Of a DNA stretch of 64,000 bases, positions 25,191-36,302 are shown in pieces. Source of the DNA: Pachydiplax longipennis (taxonomy: Eukaryota; Arthropoda; Insecta; Odonata; Libellulidae); the NCBI GenBank assembly GCA_036926295.1, contig JAVFKF010000004.1, positions 68,901,001 to 68,965,000 of the forward strand. Reading direction: 5' to 3'. Each line of letters begins with the position of its first letter. Positions within the stretch are counted from its first letter, which is position 1. The notes under the pieces were generated by a model. It searched no databases and was not told where the DNA came from. It saw nothing but the letters and a program-made list of their open reading frames with translations. The position numbers and the translations under genes are program-made.

Positions 25191-27350
25191 ATGGCTTTGT
25201 TAAACAAGGTAAGTGTTTGCTATTATTCATATATTTACCATATTCTCTTTTCATATAAGTCTATTAAAATATGAATATGATGTTAACTTGGTAAATGAAT
25301 GCTCTTTTTGGCGTTACACTGAAATGAAAGATGTTTGTGCCATGCCTTAGTACATGAGCACGTGGGTGCATAACCCCAGCCTAACTCAATTTTTTTTCCG
25401 GCCTGCGAAGCAGGTTAATTTCCTGCATTCTCAAGGTATTTTATTCATATTATTCCGTCGAAGAAGTAACTCTGACATCATGCGGTAAATTAACTATGCG
25501 TAAAATGACCCGCTAAACATAAGGGTTGTGCACCCATGCTTTAGTATCTAATTATGATTAGTCATTTTTCCCGCGTTTAAAAACTATTTTTAGTGGCTAA
25601 TTTTAAAGGAAACTTGTGAAAATTTAATTCGAACCCTCGTGCTTCCGTTGGAGGTATGAAGTGCTGTCAGTTAACCCCTTTTTTGTGAAGAATTATGTAA
25701 GTAATGAAATGGGTTATTATGCTATAATTAAATGAAAGAATGGTTTACCTAATCTTACATGGCAGGAAACATTTATTCAGGCACGAAAGGATAGAAAGTT
25801 TGACGCCTCGGATTCATGGATAAGATAATAGATGGAATGAGGGTGTTTCTAATGAAAATATAAAATTAGTGGCGTAAAGTTAAATATATTTTTGACGAAA
25901 ACCCCTATGTCGTTATTATAGTTGAATACGTAAAATTATCACAAATTCATGCGAGAGTAATTTTTTTCACAAATTGAAACAAGTTATGCGTTTTGAGAAA
26001 ATGTCTGATGGGTATTTTAAAATAAAAACAGTGCATAGTATAATAAATGTGCCACGAGGAATACAAGGAAAAAAGATGTTTTAACAAGAGGTCAAGAAAA
26101 ATAAAAGAGATCATAAGTTATTGTGGTAAAATTATTATGCAGTATGCTAATTATGTACTGTCGTCAAATATATATTTATATGTACTGTTGTCAAATATAT
26201 ATTTATATGTACTGTTGTCAAATATATATTTATATGTACTGTTGTCAAATATATATTTATATAATTTCATGAAGTAGCTTTCTCGTCAATGTTTTTGGAT
26301 AAATGTTTGTGATAAAACAAACTGGTTCTCAGTTACACTAATTACTCAAAATTCAGCTGAAATTACCAATTTTACGATGTAATATTAAGATGGAAAAATC
26401 TATATTTCCATATAAATAAGATCTATTTAGAAGTAGTGTACATAGTATTTCATCTGAATGTTTTTTTGGGAATGCCACAACATCTGTCACCTCTGTAGAT
26501 ACTATCCAATTTTACAATAATCTATTTAATGATCTCCAAGTAATATTAAAGCCATCATCAGTAACATTTTCTTTCAAAAATGATTGCAAGGGTGGGTAAT
26601 GAATTTGTGATTAAAAATATACTTTGTTCTCTAGCCCCTGGTAGCCATGTGAGTAACGCGTTTGCTCTTGGCGGTGGTGGTCTATGGTTGGAATGCTGGT
26701 GGGGGTGACTATGTTTACCCAGCATCAAAAGAATTGGGAAGCTACCAGAATTAAGAGGTAGCCAGTTCAGGTCTGGAAAAAGCCAATTATGGCAGTTTGG
26801 GAGTTGATGAGCTGACCACATGTCATCCATTGTGAATACTTTGGCTTGGTTTAGGCTTTGGCCAAATCCCATTGTAGGGATTTCGCACCATGGACTTGAC
26901 CTTTACCCTTTACCTTTTTCCTAAATGTGATACGTAACTGTTACATTAAATTGTCTGGTGACAATTAATTTAATAAAACAAATTTAATTCTTTATATGTA
27001 GGAATCATGTCACACTCCACTTACATACTTCTGAATTTTTAATTAGTTAAAGGTGGTTAGAACACTTTATATTTAGGGCTAAGAGCAAATGCTTCATAAA
27101 TCTAAGAAAGTATTTTTAAGTTTTTCATACGTTTATTTAAAGTATTTTAAATAAGGGTTAGATGTAAGAAGAGACTATCCAGTCTCAATCTCGCCTGAAT
27201 GAAGACTTTTTATTATTATTATTTTTTTGCTGTTTTGATTTTAATCTTATATTCTTTCTCTATAGGAGCCAGAAAAGCATAAGAAGAGCCCAAAACTCGA
27301 GAATTGTCTCAAGATTGCCATTTCAAGCATTGTGGAAGAAGGTGCTTATA
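25191..27350 (+). CDS. 5' part of an unidentified spliced gene (two exons)
   Basis: A GC-richer leader precedes ATGGCT at 25191, in a good start context (GCGATGG). MALLNK is followed by donor GTAAGT at 25209. After a 2-kb intron, the acceptor CTATAG opens exon 27266-27350 in the same frame: EPEKHKKSPKLENC, then LKIAISSIVEE plus one base. The next donor would be GTGCTT, which is weak; reading through stops after 25 codons. A short upstream frame starts at 25111. I do not recognise the protein with confidence. The LKIAISSIVEE helix in a split-codon context resembles the first histone-fold helix of TAF8-like proteins, which is only a suggestion. Later exons are not visible and may lie beyond the mobile-element block. 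Confidence 0.45.
26154..26261 (+). repeat. Minisatellite, four 27-base units
   Basis: Units start at 26154, 26181, 26208 and 26235. Each contains TGTACTGTTGTCAAATATAT with almost no divergence, so the array is recent. It lies in the intron of the second gene. Confidence 0.9.
26636..26925 (+). mobile_element. tRNA-derived SINE, + strand
   Basis: The head reads GCCCCTGGTAGCCATGTGAG (A-box-like) and GGTTGGAATGC (decayed B box). CTGGTGGGGG closes the tRNA-like part and can pair with the start. The body runs about 200 bases to a CTTTACCCTTTACC tail. The - strand open frame across it is not a gene. The family differs from the 9-kb and 24-kb copies. Confidence 0.5.
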
Positions 27351-28385
27351 ATTTCCAACACCATTCCATCTCAGGTCACCAAATAGATTTCTTTCTATGT
27401 CTTTCTGTATAGTTTTCTCATCCATCTAATGGTATTCTTCAGTCATCTTGCTCTGCTATAGATGTCTTCATGGTCCACTTTTGCAATTCGTAAATTGTCT
27501 GATACACTTATTCTTCAGAATAAGTGTATCAGACAATTCTGATGACTGACTTCTCCAGTTTTCAACTAGTACCCTTGAAATAGTTGAGTTGAAAGTTGAA
27601 ATATTACCATTGTGCCAACTTTTGGTGTGGATCTTTTTCTCTCTTCGTGTCACCATGTCTTTGTATGAGAAATGCTGGACTGGTGAATAGGTGGGTGTAT
27701 GTTCTGACATCCTCTTGAGCCATTGAGACTTTTAGTGGTCTTTCAGCCAAATACATTTTCCAAGGTCTTGATTGAAAAAGCATGCAAACAGTTATGATTT
27801 ATTTCAGCATTTGGTCCACTAAGCAAACCCTTGCTTGAAAATGGTTAAGCTTTCAGATTGTATAGCCAGCTTTGTCTTGAAGGTGGCATTGATGTAAACT
27901 TGACTCTGATGTCTCTTGTTTGCTTAACAATTTTACAGTCTGGAAAAAAATCTACATCTCTCTCCTTGACATGGAAAGCTACATGGGAGCTACCTTTTAA
28001 AGAAACTTTTGTGATATCCTTGTTATGATCTTTTCATACTGGCTGATAAATTTTTTAAATATTTTCTTCAGTTCTTAAAGTGCAATGTCATCTAGGGCAT
28101 CATGCATGCATCATCATCACTCTTAAGTTCTTTGCTGAAGATGAAGATATTTTATACCTCTAGAACACATGATCAGAAACTGTTCACACACATGCACGCA
28201 CAGGTTGTGGCTGGTGAGAAACAGTATTTGGCAGGGTTGTTGCATGGGAAAGAAAGGGTGAAGAAGTATTCAATGATAATGGGTGGTGATGTGAGATTTG
28301 GGGAGGAGCAAAAACAAGCCATGAGGATCAAAGCTTGTCATGCAAGGTATGGCCTTAAGAATGGGAAAGAAGTTTGGTTGGGCAG
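27351..28385. other. No recognisable gene; contains a perfect palindrome
   Basis: Apart from the palindrome at 27493-27538, I find nothing assignable. Open frames of about 80-96 codons occur on both strands without motifs. Confidence 0.4.
27493..27538. repeat. Perfect 22-bp palindrome with 2-base loop
   Basis: Arms 27493-27514 and 27517-27538 are exact reverse complements separated by TC. The arm begins AATTGTCTGATACACTTATT. Such a short spacer with perfect arms suggests a recent snap-back template switch or an assembly fold-back. Confidence 0.9.
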
Positions 28386-28800
28386 ATATTAATAATAATA
28401 ATAATAATCATAATTTTATTCATCAAAGATCCAATACAAGATATAGATTTTGTCATTACAATTCAGTGAAAATTAATACAAAAAATAAATGAATTACATA
28501 AAAATATATTAATGACAAGAAAGGTATTCATCAATATCAATATTCATTAGAAGGTTGTGTGGAAAATTTTTCTGAAGTATATCAAATTTTTCAATGGAGT
28601 CTACAGCATTTTTAACCTAAAGAGAGCAAAAGTTGAAGAATTTTGGTCATCTTGAAATATCAGATACTAGTCAAATAAGAAAAAATTAAGTTTTTTTGTA
28701 TGGATCTTGGAATCACAAAGTTTTTAGTTATGATTGAGCTACCTTTGAATGCAGAGTCAATGCTTGACCCACTGTTGTCTGGGATTCTAGTCCTGTAAGG
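28386..28800 (-). mobile_element. LINE 3' end with (ATT)n tail, strongly decayed
   Basis: The + strand begins with (AAT)n at 28386-28409, then TTTTATTCATCAAAGATCC. This matches the 3' terminus of the LINE at 47472-48375 (ATTTATTTATCAAAGACC after its own AAT tract). Read on the - strand, it ends in a CTTTGATGAATAAA-type 3' signature and an (ATT)n tail. Upstream coding traces (EKFDILQKNF, MNIDEYL) are frame-broken. Confidence 0.55.
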
Positions 28801-31040
28801 TCCACATTGTGTCTGAAATTCATAATAAATATTTTCCTATATGAAGGAGTTAGCATATGATACTGTTACATTAACAGCAGCTGCTTGAGCCATTGCAGTG
28901 ATTGCTGGTGGCAGAGAATTCTCAATGCTGTTATGGCATATTTGAAGTTAAATGCTCCTTCGTTGGGGAACGCATTTGTTAAGGTGTTGTTTGGGTTGTC
29001 TACAACTTCTGGTATTGAGAATTTGATGTACTGTGTTGTGATGAACGGAGAGACAGTGTTCTTTGACTGACTCTGAGCCAAGGAAGCTGATTCTAGAGAG
29101 CATTCACAATAGCTTTCCATGATTGAAAAGATTTCACCAAACCATGAGTTGTTTCCTTTTAAATAGGTGAAAGCTTCAATTGAATAGGGGTTAGCAATGT
29201 GACCAAGTTCTAGCCTATTTCCATGAGTATGAAAGTTTAAATTTATCTCTGTATTAGTCTCTAATTTGAAAAGTTGGCCAGGAGTTAAAAGAAAGTTTCT
29301 TTTGACTTAATTCCTGTGCCCTGAAATGGGTGTCTAAGAGCAACTAGCCAAATCATTACTAAATGCTTCAGGGATAACATAGTTGGGGATTTTCCTGCAC
29401 ATCTACGATATAAGCTCATGATCTTTACAATATACGGCACAATTTCTACCAGCATTGATATTTTATGCCTGCATCATTTGCATGTATGGTATGTCCCTTT
29501 GTTGGACGAGCATGCTGTATTAACAATTGAGTAATATTAATGACAATCTTCACAATTGTTGCTTTGCATTGCTGAACTTTTGGAGCTATCCACCTGATGG
29601 TTCTATTCAAACTTTTGAGTTCTTGGTGATTCAAACTTCCTTTTTGCAGTAAATGCTTTTCTGATAAATTATTGTATACTAGATACATAGCATCCAATAG
29701 GTCATTGTGAAAAGCACGACTTATGCTGGTAGCTCAGTTGAGTCCATGCAGCCTTTGCTTGCTGCCACAAGCACCACCATTCTAATCTCTGAGGGAACTT
29801 ATCTTGTATAGGTTCTTCATCAGCTGAAGACCTGTGACAAGAGCTGCTCACTTGGCATTCTGGACTGGAAGCATACTGGAATAGGAATCGATAGGATCCC
29901 TATTATTCTACTTGTACTTTAGCTTGGGAATTGGCCAGAATTCTCAGCAGAGTCCTTTTCTCCAAACAAACAGACCATGTCCTATCACAGGACAGGCAAG
30001 AGACACCCAAACCAATGAACGACATTCTTCTACCTTCGCTGCTTCCATCCTCTCTCTAGCCTTTGACCTCCAGTTTTGTCTCCGGAATCCTAGAAATGTA
30101 GGGAAAACTCCAAGTGGATCTTTCCTTACAAATGAACATCTGAAGCTTAGAGGGTGCCCACAGGTGCTTTGAACCCCCTAGCAAATCTTGGGCTTGGGTA
30201 ATACCTGAGCATTTGTGTCTAGCCTCAAATTGCTAAGGATGAGGGCCAGCCTTTGTAACCAAAGGTTACAAAGGCTGGCCAAAGAAGGCCACTTCTAGTG
30301 GCTGGCTACCAAATTGGGTGCTCTTTAGTTTTGCTTGGTAGATTGGCTGGAGCATGACTGGATATGCACTTGGTGTGATAGACCCTATGCACCCCATTGG
30401 TTCTCCTTGCCACTTCAACCTGCCCTGTATCGCTTTCGTAATCACTGGGGCCCCATGACTGATGGAACAATTTGGTCTTAGTCCTTCACTGGTATACATT
30501 TACCATCCATCTGCTGGGTTCTGGGTGGTGTCTGCTCAGATTTTTCAAAAGCAAATCCTGTGTGTCTACCTAATCAATACAGAGATCATGGAAAGGCTTG
30601 CCTTCTCAATCAATTATCACCAAAATATTCGATGACAACTGACACCAACCTATCTGATATATCAATTACGATCAGAACCACCTTGCTCTGAACATCCTTT
30701 GAAATTTGAGTGGAAGCACTAAGTACTTCTGCTTCTTAGCTTCAGCCTCCTCTATTGAACCAGAGTTCTTGAATCGGGCAGTAATGCCTACTACATGTAC
30801 ACATTCTCTCTGAATGAAGCGCCAACTTAGGCATGAGGTGTTGTTTACTGAGAAGGTCTGCTCATGAAGTACTTCTGTACCATGTTTGGTGTGCAGCATA
30901 AGTTCTAGAGAGGTTATGATCAAGACCTGTGTTATCCATGTTAATTAAACTGCCATACATGCTGAAGTTGTGACCTTCCATTTCTATGATAGAGTTGTGC
31001 CGATAGTCCAAGATGGATGTCATAAGAGTTACGTTTGCTG
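28801..31040 (-). other. Unclassified repeat-like DNA
   Basis: There are several - strand frames of 77-84 codons, and codons stay open in pieces as in a decayed element, but I recognise no motif. It contains a 17-bp perfect palindrome at 30244-30280. It abuts the YLDDWL-type RNase H relic at 31040 and may be its degraded continuation. Confidence 0.3.
30244..30280. repeat. Perfect 17-bp palindrome with 3-base loop
   Basis: The arms, GGCCAGCCTTTGTAACC at 30244-30260 and its exact complement at 30264-30280, flank AAA. It is the second such near-loopless palindrome within 3 kb. Confidence 0.9.
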
Positions 31041-31685
31041 GGATCAAATGCCCAGGACATGCCTTGTGGCAATTTCCTTTTTTAAATGCAAATACATATC
31101 ACAATACAATTCCTTTGCAAATAAAATACCCATGCCTTGTTCAATGAATTCACAACAGAAAGATTGTCAGAGTAAAGAGTAACGTTATAATTAGTCTCTG
31201 AGCCTAACTTAAAAGCTCATACAGTCCAATGATAGCAAAATATCCCTCAAGTTCATAAATGGGCATTGCATAGTTGAAAGTTAGAATCTACTCTTTTCAA
31301 TTTTAGGACTAATCTGCCTTGTCTTGGTGTGACAGCAGTTTTGATGTCCTTGGTTTCCAAATTCCACAGCTCGAAATACTGGGGTCTCATGAAGACCCTC
31401 TCATTGTAGATTCTAAGTAGCCACATTTGTTTGGCATTTGCAAGCATCACTGATGAGGAACTGGCAGGCCAAGGATATAGACAACCCAGCTAAGAAATCC
31501 TGTGGTTTGGGGGTGTCTTTTCTTTGGAGCTTTAGGATGAAGTAGATTACATAATGGAGATTCGTAATGGTTTTTGGTGGTATCATTAACTCCATAGCTA
31601 TTGTGTTGATTTGGACTAGGTACTCAATATTGGTGCTTGTTGTTAAGTCATCCGAGTTCAAAATGACTCTGATGTGTCTTTGAGT
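31040..31685 (-). pseudogene. Relic of YLDDWL-type retroelement pol (copy 1, RNase H part)
   Basis: Fragments in shifting frames align with the copy at 39374-40418: NIEYL, ITNLHYVIYFILKLQRKD, LRIYNERVF, a TPRQG stretch, YSDNLSVVNSLNKA and LPQGMSWAFDPS. These cover the connection and RNase H-like region. There are many stops and indels, so it is dead. Confidence 0.6.
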
Positions 31686-32149
31686 GAATTAGATCATATT
31701 ATTGACTTAACCAGGGTTTAGATATGGGCTTGTGATCAGCCAGTCATTTGAAACAGCCCATCAATCAAAATTGAGAACCACAATCTGCTATGAGGGTAGA
31801 AGCTTCTTGTCAACTAGCCAGAAATTGACTTTCCCCAGAAGTATTTCATGCCTGTGCCCTGTGACCAGCTGGCATTTCATTTCTTAGGCTCCTTATGACA
31901 GAGTTTTCCCTGGCACAAGTAATTTCTTTTGAGGACTTAGGACACAAAACAAGCAGCATTTGTAATTTTACACACTTGTACACAGTCTGGTTTTCAAGTA
32001 GGATTCCCTTGACAGTACCATTGTTACTTTACCTTGTTATCCCAGAGTAGACCTCATTGTAGATGGGAGGATCACATTCTTGTACCGTGTGAACCAAAGG
32101 CCCATGTCTCACTTTTGCACATGTATGATTTTCTTGTACACTGAAGGTG

Positions 32150-33190
32150 ATTGTAAATATCCTGGTGAATCGTATGCAATGAGAAGTTAAGCTGGTCTAG
32201 TCAGGTCAAAGCCCAGACACCGAGGCAATACAGGAAATTGGCTGTGTGTGTTCAGATCAGATAAGTCATGGTCATGCTTGAGCAACAAGCTTATAGTTTG
32301 ACCTGTGCTGGCCTCCAGGTTACCAGCAACATCTTCAAATTCAACCCTGTTTCAAGAGTTAAATTGAATACCCAGATAATCAACCGATTGCTTGGCTGTC
32401 ATGGCAGAAATTGAGGCAATTGCTGTTGTAAGACCATGGAGGATCCCTCCATGCATCAGGACTTCATTGTGGCTACAATATGATAACAGGCTTTTTCTTG
32501 CATTTGGGAGCATATCCAACTTGGCCAAGTAGTTGGTAGTGCAACTGACAAGTCTCTGGCACTTGTCGCCTATCTTCCCTAATACTAGTAAGTTATCTGC
32601 ATATATGAGTGCTGGAAGCCACCCAGTTGGAACACCCGAGTCCAGATTGCTCCATCCTTGCAAGCAAAGGACTCATCACAAAGTTGAACAAGAGAGGGCT
32701 CAGTGGATCTCAAAGGACATTTACAGGGAACTCCTTGCCCGTCCTGAACAATGTCAGTACATACTCATAAATTGGCCCAATGAAGTGTAAAATGTGAGCA
32801 GACCTCATTGTACAATTCTGAAAGCACACTGTAGTATAGTCTGCAGAGTAGAGAGGATGTTGTGATTATCAATGAAACTGTCCATGCTTTCTTTCAGTAT
32901 TAAAGTCATTCTGTTGATTGTCCAAGCTTTGGGGAGGTATCATGTAACTAGAAGCAGGTTAAAAAGTTCTGCTCTTACTATTATTTTTGATTAAGGAAAG
33001 GCCAGTAGATCACTCTTAGTGATCCCATTTAGGCTGGCTGGGTTGCACTTGTGCACCTGCTCTATTCTGCCATGCACCTCTTTGGGTGTGATGACTGAGA
33101 AACCTTTTTCAAGTGGCATTGGACTAGCAAAGTGCAGGCAGTCTTTCCTGTTCTCCACCCTCCATAAATTCTCTTAGAAGGCCTTTGTAA
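32150..33190 (-). pseudogene. R2/NeSL-like LINE reverse transcriptase relic
   Basis: Across frames the - strand reads ITPKEVHGRIEQV, NPASLNGITKSDLLAF, LFNLLLVT, AWTINRMTLILK, DPLSPLLFNFVMSPLLARM, LIYADNLLVLG, SVDYLGIQFN and EFEDVAGNLEA. The PLSPLLFN..M..LL pattern and YLGI.F followed by the thumb region are typical of R2-group LINEs. The catalytic YADD reads YADN. No C-terminal endonuclease is visible. Confidence 0.55.
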
Positions 33191-33296
33191 CTTCAATAGT
33201 GGGTTGGCCTCCATTTTTTACCTTCTTTCATCTACCTTATAATCCATCCATCAGCTTATTAGGGCAGTATTTGAAGAGAAGATTTGAGATTCTGAA

Positions 33297-33710
33297 AAGT
33301 ACAAGGTGTGAACAAAAAAAAAAACCCGACTGATTTTATAACTTGTTTATTTTGACAGATTAATCATTGCTTGTCCACTTGTACTTGTTGCCCTCAAAGA
33401 ACATGCCTTGGCTGATGACACACCTTTGCCAACGTTTCTTCCAGCTCTCAAACCCAGCCTGGTAAGAACAGGGATGTCCTGGCATTGCTTTCCTGCCACC
33501 AATACAAGGCCCAGTGTCCTCATACATCTTCAATATCATCTAATAATTTATTCCTATCTTGGGGGTGGTCTTTCTTTAGAAGATTACTGGCCATGATATG
33601 CTATATATTTTCAATAGGATCAAGGCCTGGGCAGATCCATGACAGTTCCATAAGGTCCCATAGAATAGAATTAGAAGAGGCTACTCTAGAGCCATCTAGT
33701 GAGCTAGGGT
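33297..33710 (-). pseudogene. Tc1/mariner transposase C-terminal relic with one end
   Basis: The - strand encodes PGLDPIENI, then in another frame YQAGFESWKKRWQRC and FFEGNKYKW before a stop. These are the last catalytic region and C terminus of an IS630/Tc1/mariner transposase. TACAAGGTGTGAACAAAAAA at about 33299 looks like the terminal inverted repeat. The N-terminal part is missing. Confidence 0.6.
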
Positions 33711-34139
33711 GAAAAAAGGACTGTACATTTAAATTTTACTCAACACAGAATTCCATTCTACATTCACACACATTCAGTTGCTATGCAATTCTAGTCATTC
33801 ACACTGAGGGATGAAGGTAAGAGCACTGCAGAAGAAATACAAAATTCATTAAACTTGATATCATAATATATTTACATTGATAAAGTTCCAAAATAAAAAG
33901 AAAAAAATTATCAGATTCAAATATGGCACAAATTTCTAAGTTTTTTTTTTGGGGTTTTAATAGTTTCTCACCCATCTCTCTATTGTGGTATTTCACAGCC
34001 CAAAGCACTATTTTTAGCAAACATCAGTGGAAATAGCTCCTCTGCTCTTTAGCAAATCAATAGGGAATATGGCCTTATCTCTCAACATATAGGAATAAAG
34101 GCCACAAACCTTTTCTTTGGGATTAATGTTGTCAAACAA
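33711..34139. other. No recognisable feature
   Basis: AT-rich spacer between the Tc1/mariner relic and the truncated end of the gag fragment. I see no gene or repeat in it. Confidence 0.4.
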
Positions 34140-34697
34140 TTAAAATATAATTCTCTCGCTGCTGCCTTGTGTTCGTGCAAACAAATTTTTCCTAAGCCTT
34201 ATTTTGTAATCTACTGGCTGATAAGCTTCTCGGAGTGCATCCTTGAAAGAGGAGTAAGAGGCAAAGGAGTCTCGGTTGACTCTAAACCATTGTGACGCCT
34301 TCCCCTTTAGAATTTTGGGCGCAAGGCGCCACATCACGGCATCTGAAATTCCGTTGTATCCCTGGAATTCCTCACACGATTCTAAAAACGAAATCACGCT
34401 CTCCGCCTCGCTAGAAAATGCAAGACCCTTGCGGAAAGCAAACTTAGCCCAATACGCGGCGTCCGAATTCGGTCTCTCCCCGTGAGTTGTCAGTTCGGTC
34501 AGGCGTTGGATTAAACTGTCCAACACCGCGCTTCCAGCCTGGGGAACTTCCTCGGGTTCCGTTGGAGGCATACTCCTCCAATAATCGCGTAGCTGGTCCA
34601 GGGTGCCATCGGACGAGAGACCAAATCGTTGGCAATATGACACAGCTTCGGCCTTGGACAAATCGTTTATCCACGATGTTTTTGGCTTTTCGGCCAT
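34140..34697 (-). CDS. Partial Gag of a Ty3/gypsy-type LTR retrotransposon
   Basis: Starting at MAEKPKTSW, 185 residues remain open. The segment APKILKGKASQWF, then SFKDALREAY and LRKNLFARTQGSSE, is the retrotransposon Gag capsid pattern. The frame ends abruptly where capsid would continue, and no zinc knuckle or pol follows, so the element is broken at about 34138. Primer site and LTR lie directly upstream in the right order. Confidence 0.75.
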   Translation of the reverse strand: MAEKPKTSWINDLSKAEAVSYCQRFGLSSDGTLDQLRDYWRSMPPTEPEEVPQAGSAVLDSLIQRLTELTTHGERPNSDAAYWAKFAFRKGLAFSSEAESVISFLESCEEFQGYNGISDAVMWRLAPKILKGKASQWFRVNRDSFASYSSFKDALREAYQPVDYKIRLRKNLFARTQGSSERIIF

Positions 34698-34938
34698 TCC
34701 TAAGTACAACTCGAGAAAACTAAAGGGGTAGGAAGGAGGGTACTAGTCTTCTCTTCCCGGGGTCCGTCGGGAATGATACTACCAGGATATTAGGGTCGGA
34801 CCACGGAAGGGGTTTGACAAAGGGAGGGAGAAGACGACGTTGTCCCTACACTAACGAAGTTAAACATACAAAACGAACGAGTTAGACTTACGAAAAGAAC
34901 GACTTAGAGCCCAGCTCCAAGGAACACTCTTATGTCGG

Positions 34939-34956
34939 GCCCCACGTTGGGCGCCA
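34939..34956 (-). other. Primer-binding site, tRNA-Lys type
   Basis: The - strand reads TGGCGCCCAACGTGGGGC, the 18-base primer-binding site complementary to the 3' end of tRNA-Lys(CUU). It lies five bases inside the LTR end. Confidence 0.85.
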
Positions 34957-34961
34957 AAGTT

Positions 34962-35401
34962 TGTGACGTATCTTCTGTCCCGGGAGAGCTCCTCCGTGGG
35001 TCCTTGGATCTCGGGTTGTGGGCGCCAGTACGAGCAAATTCGAAAGAAAACAGGGAAAAGCCAAAAAAAAGGAAGGAAACCTCCGCCCGTACTCGGAGGG
35101 GGAAAAGGGTATCAGGGTTCGGAAGGGGGAGAAGTAAGGAAGAGAAAAAAAAAAGGAAATTCGCAACAAGAGAGAAAAAAAATAAGAAACGAACAAACAT
35201 AACTATACGAACGTATCCCACCAGGAACTCCTCTCGAACGTTCGCTGCGCGGAAGGAGAGAATCTTTTCCTCCTCTTGAGGCCGCGACCGCCGGCCTTTC
35301 ATATTCTGACCCTCCAACCCCTCGCGCAAATTAACCTAAAACAACCGCACAACGAAACACAAAAGGGCGAGCTTCCAGGGCTGAAGGCACGAACCGTCAC
35401 A
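34962..35401 (-). mobile_element. 5' LTR, 440 bp
   Basis: The ends are TGTGACG and CGTCACA, exact inverted termini starting TG and ending CA. On the - strand, the inner end faces the primer site at 34956 and the gag at 34697. The open frames crossing it on both strands are incidental. No matching 3' LTR is visible in the window. Confidence 0.8.
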
Positions 35402-35705
35402 ATATACTATGATATTATGATTACCCTTTAGCCCAGCAGGTGCCTATATTAAGCTTCTGAGTATTCAAGGGTAGTAGCAGTTTGTAGGGTATGTGAATTA
35501 CCAACCTAAGATGTACCTGCTGGTTTCTGAAACAGATTATTCTTAGTTTTGTTTTTTGAGTAACCTTGGAGATTTATTTTCCAAATGCAAGCATCTGTCA
35601 TGAGTTATGGCCTCTGGATATGTGAAGCCTTTACAAGTAGAGGTTAAGGCTTATTTGGAGGAAGAAGGAAAGCCATTGTTTAAATGCATTGACTCTGTGA
35701 TATTA
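35402..35705. other. No recognisable feature
   Basis: A 300-base spacer between the LTR and the next retroelement. I see nothing assignable. Confidence 0.4.
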
Positions 35706-36215
35706 TCAACTGTTGTTGGAACAAATTTTGATTGGCGTTGAGCCGGACTGGACTCCTAAACTTAAACAAGTGTCCGAAATCACTAGTCGACCGGTCAAAG
35801 AAAGAAAAACCTTTGCCGAAACAGTGACTGCATTTAGAAATTCCAAGGGAGGCTCCGAAGGCTTTTGATAACGTTTTACTTTGGCGATGATTAAATGTTC
35901 GTATTCTCTGGAAGTTACGAATTCGTGCCAAATTTCTCGAACCAGTAAATCAAACGAAAGTTGCCTCTGAATCGCCGAAAACCAAAAAGCCCGGAAGTTA
36001 GCCGGTAATTTAGAGATAAGAAATATCATTAAGGATTGGAACGGTATCAATGCTAAGTCAGAGACCTGAATATCGGAACTCAAAAAATTAAACAGCTGCT
36101 CTGAGTCAACCTCGGCTAATGGCGGTATTTGCGAAATGAGCAAATTGACATAATCGAGCATATTCGAATTTCCAGATCCCCCTTCTAACTGGACCTGTGT
36201 TCCAATCGTATTCAT
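35706..36215 (-). CDS. Gag-like ORF of the YLDDWL retroelement
   Basis: Best start MNTIGTQVQLEGG at 36215. The run LPANFRAFWF, then EFVTSREYEHL and RYQKPSEPPLEFLNAV, has the helical capsid-like pattern of Gag proteins. No zinc knuckle follows. The last 30 codons run into the direct repeat at 35739-35798, so the Gag is probably cut there. It lies downstream of the pol of the same family, the reverse of normal order, which implies rearrangement. Confidence 0.5.
   Translation of the reverse strand: MNTIGTQVQLEGGSGNSNMLDYVNLLISQIPPLAEVDSEQLFNFLSSDIQVSDLALIPFQSLMIFLISKLPANFRAFWFSAIQRQLSFDLLVREIWHEFVTSREYEHLIIAKVKRYQKPSEPPLEFLNAVTVSAKVFLSLTGRLVISDTCLSLGVQSGSTPIKICSNNS
35739..35798 (-). repeat. Direct repeat (LTR-end-like), distal copy
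   Basis: It shares ACTGGACTCCTAAACTT, AAATCACTAGTCGAC and the TGAGCC border with 37949-38008. Read on the - strand, both end GGCTCA. They may be the inner ends of LTRs; the visible repeat is only about 60 bases. Confidence 0.65.
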
Positions 36216-36302
36216 TTTGGCAATCTTACGACAAACACCTCGATTACGACGATCTTTTGCTGAAGTTAAATAACTCTTTGCGTAGGGATTCAGTGGAGGC
36301 TT

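Noticed and set aside
26154..26261. A CRISPR-like array
   Set aside because: It is a plain tandem repeat of 27 bases with no unique spacers, in a eukaryotic genome.
26558..26872. A 104-codon - strand frame
   Set aside because: It overlaps a tRNA-derived SINE on the + strand; the frame is incidental.
28102..28392. A 96-codon + strand frame (MHASSSLLSS)
   Set aside because: It ends in the (AAT)n of a LINE tail and has no recognisable domain or splice context.
34904..35329. Open frames of 88-141 codons on both strands
   Set aside because: They lie inside the 440-bp LTR and are compositional by-products with no domain.
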